Shown piece by piece: positions 1 through 5,590 of a stretch of DNA of 5,590 bases; positions within the stretch are counted from its first letter, which is position 1, and the number at the start of each line of letters is the position of its first letter. The notes under the pieces are model-generated. The model worked only from the letters and a program-made list of their open reading frames with translations. It searched no databases and had not been told where the DNA came from. Made by a program: the position numbers and the translations under genes. The stretch is from Firmicutes bacterium UBA5500 (lineage in GTDB: Bacteria > Bacillota > UBA994 > UBA5500), in NCBI GenBank assembly GCA_002427055.1, contig DIPA01000102.1, positions 8,554 to 14,143 of the forward strand. Direction: 5' to 3'.

Positions 1-96
1 TAAGGAGACGCCCTGTAACGCCTGAGTCTGCTGGGACTCGCCTTCGCTACTAGCGTAGCTAAAGTCAACTCCCTCCATGCGGATGATAGCGGACAC
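1..96 (-). CDS. ecfA1: Energy-coupling factor (ECF) transporter ATP-binding protein EcfA1, N-terminal fragment
   Basis: The first 32 codons of an ABC-type ATPase run off the left edge. The visible protein reads MSAIIRMEGVDFSYAS and, after a short polar stretch, ALQGVSL. This is the usual N-terminal beta-strand layout of EcfA/CbiO ATPases (a 'v.FsY' strand, then 'aL..vsl'), which precedes the Walker A loop. Walker A itself lies outside the window, so catalytic residues cannot be checked. In ECF transporters two such ATPases (A1, A2) power the EcfT membrane protein and exchangeable substrate-binding S-components for vitamin or metal uptake at the cytoplasmic membrane. The start is GTG at 96-94, with AGGAGGG at 105-111 eight bases upstream. 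An in-frame ATG at 78 has no ribosome binding site. The gene begins 20 nt after rplQ stops, matching the Firmicutes order rplQ-ecfA1-ecfA2-ecfT. The identification rests partly on that context. ecfA1 rather than ecfA2 is inferred from position. Confidence 0.8.
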   Translation of the reverse strand, partial: MSAIIRMEGVDFSYASSEGESQQTQALQGVSL

Positions 97-104
97 GGCG
101 CAAT

Positions 105-111
105 CCCTCCT
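105..111 (-). promoter_or_regulatory. Ribosome binding site of ecfA1
   Basis: AGGAGGG on the minus strand lies 8 nt upstream of the GTG at 96. It selects that GTG over the in-frame ATG at 78. It lies entirely in the 20-nt gap after rplQ. Confidence 0.75.
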
Positions 112-116
112 ATCGA

Positions 117-458
117 CTATTCTACTAGCTCTAGGATTGCCAAAGACGCACCATCGCCCTGACGAAAGTCTGTCTTGATGATGCGCGTATAGCCACCCGG
201 TCGGTCGGCATAACGTGGCGCTAACTCCTCAAATACTTTTGTTACTACCGTTTCATCCCAGATATAGGCCAAGGCACGGCGGCGGGCGTGTAAATCGCCA
301 CGCTTACCTAGTGAAATCATTTTTTCAACAATAGGTTGTACCGTTTTGGCCCTAGTTTCCGTCGTCTCAATGCGGCCATTAGTCAAGACACTGGTTACTA
401 AGTTGCGTAACATCGAACGACGATGGTTGGTCGGACGACCAAGTTTACGATATGGCAC
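117..458 (-). CDS. rplQ: 50S ribosomal protein L17 (bL17)
   Basis: bL17 is a large-subunit protein near the exit of the peptide tunnel. The 113-residue product starts [20 protein letters not shown], matching the family's 'M.yrkLgr...hR..llrnl' opening. It continues through [12 protein letters not shown] (about 27-38), [17 protein letters not shown] (about 44-60), and the C-terminal [14 protein letters not shown] and LAILELVE stretches. The open frame extends upstream to a GTG at 467, but that codon is embedded in the Shine-Dalgarno (GGGGGAGGTG, 465-474). The next in-frame GTG, at 458-456, sits 8 nt after GGAGG and gives the canonical N-terminus, so I chose it. The usual family length is about 113-120 residues in Gram-positives, which fits. 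The gene follows rpoA by 16 nt and precedes ecfA1 by 20 nt, the standard last position of the alpha operon. Nothing in the protein looks broken. Confidence 0.97.
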   Translation of the reverse strand: MPYRKLGRPTNHRRSMLRNLVTSVLTNGRIETTETRAKTVQPIVEKMISLGKRGDLHARRRALAYIWDETVVTKVFEELAPRYADRPGGYTRIIKTDFRQGDGASLAILELVE

Positions 459-464
459 GGAGAA

Positions 465-474
465 CACCTCCCCC
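465..474 (-). promoter_or_regulatory. Ribosome binding site of rplQ (decides the start)
   Basis: GGGGGAGGTG lies directly after the rpoA stop codon (477-475). Its final GTG is the first possible start codon of the long frame and cannot serve as start while pairing with 16S rRNA. It places the real start at GTG 458, with 8 nt between GGAGG and the start codon. Confidence 0.85.
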
Positions 475-1422
475 TTAGTCTTCCGCTTTGCGCAAGGCCA
501 GCCCTAGTTCAGCTAGTTTCTGCGTCACTTCCTCTAGAGACTTCTTGCCCAGATTGCGGACTTTCATCATGTCTTCTTCCGTTTTTTCGATGAGCTCAGA
601 CACCATGTTGATGCTAGCTCGCTTCAGACAGTTATAAGAACGAACCGACAAATCGAGTTCTTCGATAGTCATATCTAAGACTCTGTCGCGCTCTTCATCT
701 TCCTCAGAAACTAAGATCTGCTCATTCTTAGCTCGATCTGTTAAACCAACAAACATGTCCAAGTGCCGGGACAGAATTTTAGCCCCGACGCTAACTGCCT
801 CTTCTGGGCACAAACCACCATCAGTCCAAACCTCTAAAATCAGCTTGTCTAGGTCGGTAACGTCCCCCCGACGTGTGTTTTCCACCTGATAGTTAACCTT
901 GCTAATAGGTGTAAAAACAGAGTCTATCGGGATTACTCCAATTGCTTGGTTGGGGCGCTTATTGCGATCAGCAGAGACATAGCCACGACCTCTTTCAGCG
1001 GTCATCTCGGCAAACAAACGCGCGTTTTCCGCTAAGTGGCCGATGACTAAATCCGGGTTTAATATGGTTACGTCTGCATCGCAGATAATATCTGCCGCCG
1101 TAACAACACCCGGCCCAACTTTCTCAATCCGTAGCGTTTTTGTCTCTTCACTTGAGATGCGCAGCCGGAGTTCTTTTAGGTTGAGGATCATCTCGGTTGT
1201 GTCTTCTACCACCCCTGGGATAGTAGAAAACTCGTGGAGAACACCTTCTATCCGCACCGAAGTAATTGCCGCACCCGGTAACGAAGAAAGTAGCACACGA
1301 CGCAAAGCATTGCCCAGCGTAGTACCATATCCTCGTTCTAAAGGCTCAACAACAAAACGCCCGTACGTTTCTTCTTCGTTAATTTCAGCGCACTCGATCT
1401 TCGGTTTTTCAATCTCGATCAT
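475..1422 (-). CDS. rpoA: DNA-directed RNA polymerase subunit alpha
   Basis: The alpha subunit dimerises to nucleate RNA polymerase assembly, and its C-terminal domain contacts upstream promoter DNA and activators. The product is 315 residues, the normal Firmicutes length. The N-terminal domain (about 1-230) shows [22 protein letters not shown] (21-42), the LPGAAITS segment (48-55), [13 protein letters not shown] (59-71) and NTRRGD (182-187). A charged acidic linker (about 239-248) leads to the C-terminal domain (about 250-310). There the UP-element/activator surface is intact: R261, N264, C265 and K267 in SVRSYNCLK, and G292, K294, S295 and E298 in NLGKKSLEE. These align with E. coli R265, N268, C269, K271, G296, K298, S299 and E302. 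The start is ATG 1422, with TAAGGAGGG at 1434-1442 and 11 nt spacing. The gene lies 60 nt after rpsD and 16 nt before rplQ. Confidence 0.99.
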   Translation of the reverse strand: MIEIEKPKIECAEINEEETYGRFVVEPLERGYGTTLGNALRRVLLSSLPGAAITSVRIEGVLHEFSTIPGVVEDTTEMILNLKELRLRISSEETKTLRIEKVGPGVVTAADIICDADVTILNPDLVIGHLAENARLFAEMTAERGRGYVSADRNKRPNQAIGVIPIDSVFTPISKVNYQVENTRRGDVTDLDKLILEVWTDGGLCPEEAVSVGAKILSRHLDMFVGLTDRAKNEQILVSEEDEERDRVLDMTIEELDLSVRSYNCLKRASINMVSELIEKTEEDMMKVRNLGKKSLEEVTQKLAELGLALRKAED

Positions 1423-1482
1423 CTTGGCGTTAACCCTCCTTACTTCCCCATCTCCGCTCCGGTAGACTACTCGAGGGTGCCG

Positions 1483-2112
1483 TTATCTGGAGTACATTTC
1501 AACGATGTGGTGCTCCTGTACTGGAATGTCAATCTCCTCACGCTCAGGGAAGCGAACTACCCGACCGGAAAGGTTTGCGGCATCCAGTGTTAGCCACTCA
1601 GGAATACGACGTTCACCTAGAACTTCGCCTAAGCTCTTAAAATATGCAACCCCACGACTAGACTCGCGTACTGCAATCTCATCATTTTCCTTGACGGAAT
1701 AAGAAGCGATATCTACCTTCTTGCCATTGACAGCAAAGTGACCATGGTTAACCAGTTGACGCGCCTGATTACGGGAATCGGCAAACCCGAGACGGTAAAC
1801 CACGTTATCTAAGCGCAACTCAAGTAATTGTAGCAAACGCTCGCCTGTAACGCCTTTGGCGCGGTTAGCCGCAGCAAAATACCTGCGGAACTGTTTCTCC
1901 ATTACGCCGTAAATTCTGCGAGCTTTCTGCTTTTCACGTAACTGCAGACCATAATCAGATACCTTTGCGCGACGCCGCTGACCATGCTGGCCAGGAGCAA
2001 AAGCGCGCTTAGCGACTGAACATTTATCTGAATAGCAACGTTCTCCCTTTAGGAAAAGCTTGGTACCTTCGCGACGGCACAAACGACATACTGGCCCATT
2101 GTAATTAGCCAC
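1483..2112 (-). CDS. rpsD: 30S ribosomal protein S4 (uS4), zinc-binding form
   Basis: uS4 is a primary 16S rRNA-binding protein that nucleates 30S assembly of the 5' domain; together with S3 and S5 it lines the mRNA entry channel. The 209-residue product has four N-terminal cysteines, C9, C12, C26 and C31 (CX2C-X13-CX4C), in the positions of the zinc site of Cys-containing S4 proteins. FAPGQHGQ (38-45) is the conserved family motif. The S4 RNA-binding domain spans about 99-160 ([12 protein letters not shown], then [17 protein letters not shown]). The start is GTG at 2112 with GGAGGTG at 2122-2128; an ATG at 2120 is in another frame. The gene sits between rpsK (23-nt gap) and rpoA (60-nt gap), as in many Clostridia and in E. 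coli but not in B. subtilis. S4 autoregulates its operon in well-studied bacteria. No such site is proven here. Confidence 0.99.
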   Translation of the reverse strand: MANYNGPVCRLCRREGTKLFLKGERCYSDKCSVAKRAFAPGQHGQRRRAKVSDYGLQLREKQKARRIYGVMEKQFRRYFAAANRAKGVTGERLLQLLELRLDNVVYRLGFADSRNQARQLVNHGHFAVNGKKVDIASYSVKENDEIAVRESSRGVAYFKSLGEVLGERRIPEWLTLDAANLSGRVVRFPEREEIDIPVQEHHIVEMYSR

Positions 2113-2135
2113 TTATGCATACACCTCCGTTCTTT

Positions 2136-2531
2136 CTAGACTCTACGCCGCTTAGGTGGCCGACAACCATTATGCGGAACTGGAGTAACGTCCTTAATCA
2201 AGCTGACTTCCAAGCCGGTTGCTTGTAGTGAGCGAATAGCTGCTTCACGACCACCGCCAGGGCCCTTAACATGAACTTCTACTTCCTTCATGCCATGGTC
2301 CATCGCAATCTTAGCAGCCGTCTCGGCAGCAATGCCAGCAGCGAAGGGAGTACTCTTACGTGAGCCCTTGTAGCCAACGTTTCCAGCGCTAGACCAGGAA
2401 ATGGTAGCGCCAGCTTTGTCGGTAATGGTAACTATAGTGTTATTGAATGTTGAACGAATATGAGCAATGCCAAACTCAACGTTTTTGCGTTCGCGACGTC
2501 TCGTTTTAGCAACTACTTTCCTCTTAGCCAT
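2136..2531 (-). CDS. rpsK: 30S ribosomal protein S11 (uS11)
   Basis: uS11 lies on the 30S platform near the decoding-region mRNA exit and contacts the 16S rRNA central domain. The 131-residue product is full length. It has a basic N-terminal tail ([14 protein letters not shown]), then [19 protein letters not shown] (20-38). The signature is at the end: [14 protein letters not shown] (89-102), [10 protein letters not shown] (114-123) and the basic tail RPPKRRRV. The Asn-Gly pair at 121-122 corresponds to the site (E. coli N119) known to become isoaspartate. The start is ATG 2531. Its ribosome binding site is a G-run, AAAGGGGG, rather than AGGAGG. The gene begins 21 nt after rpsM. Confidence 0.99.
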   Translation of the reverse strand: MAKRKVVAKTRRRERKNVEFGIAHIRSTFNNTIVTITDKAGATISWSSAGNVGYKGSRKSTPFAAGIAAETAAKIAMDHGMKEVEVHVKGPGGGREAAIRSLQATGLEVSLIKDVTPVPHNGCRPPKRRRV

Positions 2532-2543
2532 TAGCTACGTTTA

Positions 2544-2551
2544 CCCCCTTT
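2544..2551 (-). promoter_or_regulatory. Atypical ribosome binding site of rpsK
   Basis: AAAGGGGG lies 12 nt upstream of the rpsK ATG, in the 21-nt gap after rpsM; its first A's are shared with the end of rpsM near the stop codon. Compared with AAGGAGGT, the central A is replaced by G, which would form a G-U wobble with the anti-Shine-Dalgarno. This is weaker than the sites of neighbouring genes, so coupling to rpsM translation is likely. Confidence 0.55.
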
Positions 2552-2552
2552 C

Positions 2553-2921
2553 TTATTTACGACGAACGCCAACCGTTCTGGCTTTACCTTTACGGGTACG
2601 CGCATCAGTCTTAGTCCGCTGACCACGCAAAGGTAAACCACGTCGGTGACGCAAACCCCGATAGGACCCAATTTCAATCAATCGCTTGATGTTAGAGTTG
2701 ACCTCGCGCCTTAAGTCGCCTTCGACATGATAATCTTTATCGATGACTTCGCGTAAACGATTGACCTCATCCTCAGTCAGATCTCGTACGCGTGTATCTG
2801 GGTTAACGCCGCTCTTTTGCAGGATCTCCCGCGAACAGCTAAGACCAACACCATAGATATAAGTGAGGGCTATCTCCACTCGCTTGTCGCGTGGTAAGTC
2901 TACGCCGGAAATACGAGCCAT
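2553..2921 (-). CDS. rpsM: 30S ribosomal protein S13 (uS13)
   Basis: uS13 sits in the 30S head, contacts the P-site tRNA and forms intersubunit bridges with L5 and 23S rRNA. The 122-residue product opens [20 protein letters not shown] and continues YIYGVG (21-26), the family's N-terminal helical core. It then has [17 protein letters not shown] (37-53). The C-terminal RNA- and tRNA-contacting tail is intact: [18 protein letters not shown] (86-103), then [10 protein letters not shown]. Length and ends match the family. The start is ATG 2921, with AGGAGGTG at 2933-2940 and 11 nt spacing. A 60-nt gap separates it from rpmJ; the alpha operon proper begins here. In E. coli the S4 autoregulatory pseudoknot lies in the equivalent leader, but I cannot demonstrate a homologous fold. 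Confidence 0.99.
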   Translation of the reverse strand: MARISGVDLPRDKRVEIALTYIYGVGLSCSREILQKSGVNPDTRVRDLTEDEVNRLREVIDKDYHVEGDLRREVNSNIKRLIEIGSYRGLRHRRGLPLRGQRTKTDARTRKGKARTVGVRRK

Positions 2922-2961
2922 GCTGTGCTCTACACCTCCTAAAAATTTGGATAAATGCTTT

Positions 2962-3333
<372 letters not shown>

Positions 3334-3341
3334 ATGTTCAA

Positions 3342-3350
3342 CCCTCCCTT
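3342..3350 (-). promoter_or_regulatory. Ribosome binding site of infA (decides a TTG start)
   Basis: AAGGGAGGG is followed by 8 nt (TTGAACAT) and then the TTG at 3333. No ATG or GTG lies in frame at usable distance, and the resulting protein has the exact IF1 family N-terminus. It therefore fixes the start. Confidence 0.8.
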
Positions 3351-3362
3351 TATTCCTGCCTA

Positions 3363-3381
3363 TAGCGGGCAAATCCCACTA
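3363..3381 (-). promoter_or_regulatory. Possible leader hairpin upstream of infA
   Basis: The transcript can form a 7-bp stem, TAGTGGG with CCCGCTA (one G-U pair), closing a 5-nt loop ATTTG. It ends 12 nt before the infA ribosome binding site. No T-run follows, so it is not an intrinsic terminator. The inverted repeat is visible; function is unknown. It could stabilise a processed or internally initiated mRNA 5' end, or be chance. Confidence 0.35.
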
Positions 3382-3386
3382 ACTGC

Positions 3387-3416
3387 AAGATAAGCGTTCC
3401 TCAGCTCGTTTGTCTA
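3387..3416 (-). promoter_or_regulatory. Weak candidate internal promoter for infA and the alpha operon
   Basis: TAGACA (3416-3411; five of six match TTGACA) is followed by an 18-nt spacer and TATCTT (3392-3387; four of six match TATAAT). It lies wholly in the map-infA gap. Transcription would begin just before the leader hairpin. Internal promoters near infA are known in other bacteria, but the -10 match is modest and chance is plausible. Confidence 0.22.
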
Positions 3417-3420
3417 GCGC

Positions 3421-4167
3421 CTAAATCTTGGTAAGGATTAAGGGGCCGTCTTCTACCAATGCAACTGTATGCTCTGCGTGGGCAGACAGGCTGCCATCAG
3501 CTGTGACTACGGTCCACTGATCAGGCATAAAGTCAATAGCGTAAGTGCCTATATTCACCATGGGCTCTATCGCTAGTACTAAGCCTGGGGTTAGTCTTGT
3601 TCCCCTACCTGCTCTCCCGAAGTTAGGAACCTGCGGCGCTTCATGCATTTTCCGTCCAATACCATGCCCCACTAGGTCACGCACTACTGAGAAGCCTGCG
3701 GCTTCCACGTAGGACTGAATGGCAAAGGAAATATCAGTTAGCCTTCCTCCAGGTTTAAAAGCAGCGATGCCTTGAGTGAGTGCTTCCTCGGTTATTGCGA
3801 TCAACCGTTCAGCTACCGGAGATACATTACCAACCGGTAATGTTCTAGCCGCGTCCCCATGGTAACCATATATTTCCGCACCGATGTCAACACTAATAAT
3901 ATCGCCATCTCGCAACTGTTTCAAACCAGGAATACCATGCACGACCTCTTCGTTAATAGAGGCGCAAATGCTCGCTGGAAAACCATTATACCCTTTAAAA
4001 GAGGGTGTGGCACCGCAATCCAAAATCGTCTTTTCCGCTATTGCATCTAGTTCAGCAGTAGTAATGCCAGGGGCGATAGCCTTGGCCACCGCTTGGTGAG
4101 CCAATGCTACTATACGCCCCGCTTCCTGCATAAGCTTGAGTTCCCGCTCTGTTTTGAGGGTGATCAT
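3421..4167 (-). CDS. map: Methionine aminopeptidase, type I
   Basis: This enzyme removes the N-terminal methionine from nascent proteins after deformylation when the second residue is small. The 248-residue product has the pita-bread fold signatures and all five metal ligands: D94 (SVDIG), D105 (HGDAAR), H168 (GHGIG), E201 (AIEPM) and E232 (AEHT). Catalytic-site histidines H77 (VVHGIP) and H175 (KMHEAP) are also present. These correspond to E. coli D97, D108, H171, E204, E235, H79 and H178 with a constant or near-constant offset. There is no N-terminal zinc-finger extension and no 60-residue insertion, so it is the short type Ia form. The start ATG (4167-4165) overlaps the adk stop TGA (4166-4164) as ATGA. 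The upstream ribosome binding site is only a G-run (CTGGGGG), so translational coupling to adk is likely. An 87-nt gap follows before infA. Confidence 0.98.
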   Translation of the reverse strand: MITLKTERELKLMQEAGRIVALAHQAVAKAIAPGITTAELDAIAEKTILDCGATPSFKGYNGFPASICASINEEVVHGIPGLKQLRDGDIISVDIGAEIYGYHGDAARTLPVGNVSPVAERLIAITEEALTQGIAAFKPGGRLTDISFAIQSYVEAAGFSVVRDLVGHGIGRKMHEAPQVPNFGRAGRGTRLTPGLVLAIEPMVNIGTYAIDFMPDQWTVVTADGSLSAHAEHTVALVEDGPLILTKI

Positions 4168-4808
4168 TGTCGGGCCCCCAGATGATGGGCAATGTCATGA
4201 AAAACCTGATCAATCGTCTGCCTGCCATCAACGCCTACTAGCTTATTCTGTTTCTGGTAGTAAGCAATAAGCGGCTCGGTCTGTTGATTATATACCTCAA
4301 GACGGTGTTTAACTGTATCAATAGTATCGTCTACCCGCTGCTGCAGATCCTTGCCACATTGATCACAAACTCCCTCCACTTGTGGTGGATTGAAGTTGAC
4401 ATGAAAAGTAGCACCGCAACTGGGGCATACACGCCTGCCAGTAAGTCGCTTGATTAGTTCCTCATCTGGCACGTCGATACTGAGTACTACGTCAATCGGA
4501 TTATCAGCTAACGACTTATCTAAGGCCACTGCCTGGTCTATAGTACGAGGGAAACCATCAAGCAGAAATCCAGGTGCACAGTCTGGTTGCTGTAAGCGCT
4601 CATGCACAATGTGAATGGTAATCTCATCTGGCACTAAGAGACCTTGGCTCATATAATGCTGCAACTTAGCACCTAAGGGAGTACCTGCCTTAACAGCTGC
4701 CCGGAAAATATCTCCCGTGGAGATATGCGGAATACCGTAAGCTTCTGCTATCCTCACCGCCTGCGTCCCTTTGCCGGCACCCGGCGGTCCCATCAGGACG
4801 ATGTTCAA
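4164..4808 (-). CDS. adk: Adenylate kinase, zinc-binding long form
   Basis: Adk interconverts ATP + AMP and 2 ADP in the cytoplasm. The 214-residue product begins [17 protein letters not shown], with the P-loop G7-T15 and catalytic lysine K13. The AMP site shows STGD (30-33), R36 and DGFPRT (84-89, R88). The LID domain (about 124-161) holds C128, C131, C148 and C151, a four-cysteine zinc site typical of Gram-positive long-form Adk. LID and core arginines R125, R158 and R169 are present. The open frame extends to a GTG at 4817, but that codon lies inside the Shine-Dalgarno. The TTG at 4808-4806, 8 nt after GGAGG, yields the family's usual start 'MNIVLMG..GAGKGT'. The gene begins 17 nt after secY stops and ends overlapping map by 4 nt, the conserved secY-adk-map arrangement. 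Confidence 0.97.
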   Translation of the reverse strand: MNIVLMGPPGAGKGTQAVRIAEAYGIPHISTGDIFRAAVKAGTPLGAKLQHYMSQGLLVPDEITIHIVHERLQQPDCAPGFLLDGFPRTIDQAVALDKSLADNPIDVVLSIDVPDEELIKRLTGRRVCPSCGATFHVNFNPPQVEGVCDQCGKDLQQRVDDTIDTVKHRLEVYNQQTEPLIAYYQKQNKLVGVDGRQTIDQVFHDIAHHLGARQ

Positions 4809-4813
4809 TGCTG

Positions 4814-4821
4814 CCACCTCC
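4814..4821 (-). promoter_or_regulatory. Ribosome binding site of adk (decides a TTG start)
   Basis: GGAGGTGG follows the secY stop codon closely. Its internal GTG (4817) opens the long frame, but it is part of the rRNA-pairing site. The TTG at 4808 lies 8 nt beyond GGAGG and gives the canonical Adk N-terminus. Confidence 0.82.
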
Positions 4822-4825
4822 GGTT

Positions 4826-5590
4826 TTAGCGCATGAATCCGCCATAGTGGCGAACCGCCATCTGCGCTTCGATTTCTTTCATGGTCTCGAGAGCAACACC
4901 AACAATAATCAAGAGGGCATTCCCACCCAGACCAATGTTGTACTTGAACGCTGAGCTAAGCACTAATGGTAGCAATACTATGACTGACAAGAACAATGCT
5001 CCCACTAGGATTAGCCTGTTGACAACCTTGTATAGATAATCAGCGGTTGGTTTCCCCGGACGCAATCCAGGTATAAATCCACCAGATTTCTTGAGGTTGT
5101 CAGAGATGTCCCGCGGGTTAAACTGCATGAACGTATAGAAATACGCAAACATAATGATAAACGCAATGTACAAAATGATATGCAACGGAGAACCGAAAGC
5201 AAACCACGCTGCTATCTTCTTAGCCCAGGGTTTGTCAATAAACTGGGTTAACATCTGCGGCAACATCAACAGGGAAGAAGCAAAAATCACTGGGATCACG
5301 CCAGCCTGGTTAACGCGTAGAGGAATATGTGTAGACTGACCACCATACATTTTACGACCAACTACTCGTTTCGCATATTGTACGGGGATACGACGCTGTC
5401 CTTCCTGCACAATAACCACACCGGCTACAACCACTAAACCTAGAATAGCCAACACAATCAGCGCAAAAATATTCAGGGTTCCTGCCTTAACAGCCGTATA
5501 CAGCGAGACAGCCCCGCTCGGTACGCGTGAGACGATATTGGCAAAAATAATGAGCGATATGCCATTGCCGATGCCCTTGCTAGTAATCAA
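4826..5590 (-). CDS. secY: Protein translocase subunit SecY, C-terminal part
   Basis: SecY is the channel subunit of the SecYEG translocon in the cytoplasmic membrane. The 254 visible residues continue past the right edge: codon TTG at 5590 is an internal leucine in [17 protein letters not shown], a conserved stretch at TM5, so about 170-180 N-terminal residues (TM1-TM4 and the plug) are missing. Visible segments, numbered from the edge, are TM5 (about 11-22), TM6 (40-62), the cytoplasmic C4 loop with [11 protein letters not shown] (65-75), TM7 (94-116), TM8 (134-156), the C5 loop with [22 protein letters not shown] (158-179), TM9 (191-213) and TM10 (about 220-236). R177 in GLRPG corresponds to E. 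coli R357, which is needed for SecA-driven translocation. The C-terminus RHYGGFMR is family-like. adk follows after 17 nt. The truncation is only the window edge. Confidence 0.98.
   Translation of the reverse strand: MITSKGIGNGISLIIFANIVSRVPSGAVSLYTAVKAGTLNIFALIVLAILGLVVVAGVVIVQEGQRRIPVQYAKRVVGRKMYGGQSTHIPLRVNQAGVIPVIFASSLLMLPQMLTQFIDKPWAKKIAAWFAFGSPLHIILYIAFIIMFAYFYTFMQFNPRDISDNLKKSGGFIPGLRPGKPTADYLYKVVNRLILVGALFLSVIVLLPLVLSSAFKYNIGLGGNALLIIVGVALETMKEIEAQMAVRHYGGFMR

Noticed and set aside
45..60. Small inverted repeat (GCTAC / GTAGC) in the start of ecfA1
   Set aside because: It is five base pairs inside coding sequence, with no T-run and no position suggesting regulation; likely chance.
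1043..1465. 140-codon open frame on the plus strand opposite rpoA
   Set aside because: It is antisense to the conserved rpoA N-terminal region, shows no recognisable domain, and the minus frame is unambiguous RNA polymerase alpha.
2097..2120. ATG at 2120 just upstream of the rpsD GTG
   Set aside because: It is in a different frame from S4 and its frame closes after about two dozen codons. It also lies too close to the Shine-Dalgarno.
3334..3372. 13-residue N-terminal extension of IF1 from TTG 3372
   Set aside because: It has no good ribosome binding site, contains the real Shine-Dalgarno (3342-3350) inside it, and exceeds the conserved 72-residue family length.
3363..3381. Hairpin after map considered as an intrinsic terminator
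   Set aside because: The stem is only 7 bp with a G-U pair, and no T-run follows on the minus strand.
3859..4099. Two overlapping plus-strand open frames opposite map
   Set aside because: Both are antisense to the metal-ligand region of methionine aminopeptidase, overlap one another in different frames and have no recognisable domain.
5011..5202. 63-codon minus-strand open frame within secY in another frame
   Set aside because: It overlaps the conserved SecY C5-loop and TM9 coding sequence and resembles no family.

Overview
The window is a stretch of the conserved ribosomal-protein supercluster (end of the spc operon running into the alpha operon). Every gene is on the minus strand, so it reads from right to left. 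In transcription order it holds the C-terminal part of secY, then adk, map, infA, rpmJ, rpsM, rpsK, rpsD, rpoA and rplQ, and the first 32 codons of an energy-coupling-factor ATPase (ecfA1/cbiO type). Gaps between genes are 16 to 87 nt, and adk and map overlap by 4 nt. No transcription terminator is visible, so the whole window looks like one polycistronic unit that continues past both edges.

The order secY-adk-map-infA-rpmJ, followed by rplQ-ecfA, is typical of Firmicutes (Bacillota). Strong AGGAGG-type ribosome binding sites precede most genes, which fits. rpsD lies inside the alpha operon between rpsK and rpoA, unlike in Bacillus subtilis, where rpsD is elsewhere. This points to a Clostridia-like or related lineage rather than Bacilli. 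The sequence does not let me name a genus. S4, L36 and adenylate kinase are all zinc-ribbon (Cys-containing) versions.

Region by region: 4826-5590 encodes protein translocation (SecY); 4164-4808 encodes nucleotide balance (Adk); 3421-4167 encodes N-terminal Met removal (MetAP); 3115-3333 encodes translation initiation (IF1). From 3095 down to 117 come ribosomal proteins L36, S13, S11 and S4, the RNA polymerase alpha subunit, and L17. The left edge begins a vitamin-uptake ATPase. The longest gene-free gap is 87 nt (3334-3420), between map and infA, so no stretch of 300 bases lacks a gene.

The most useful corrections are to start codons. For rplQ, infA and adk the longest open frame begins at a codon that overlaps, or lies upstream of, the Shine-Dalgarno sequence. 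The supported starts are GTG at 458, TTG at 3333 and TTG at 4808, and each restores the canonical family N-terminus. Half of the ten visible starts are not ATG. The window contains no mobile element, CRISPR array, RNA gene or evident new system. The places worth a second look are the two longest-standing regulatory candidates: the map-infA gap and the rpmJ-rpsM junction.
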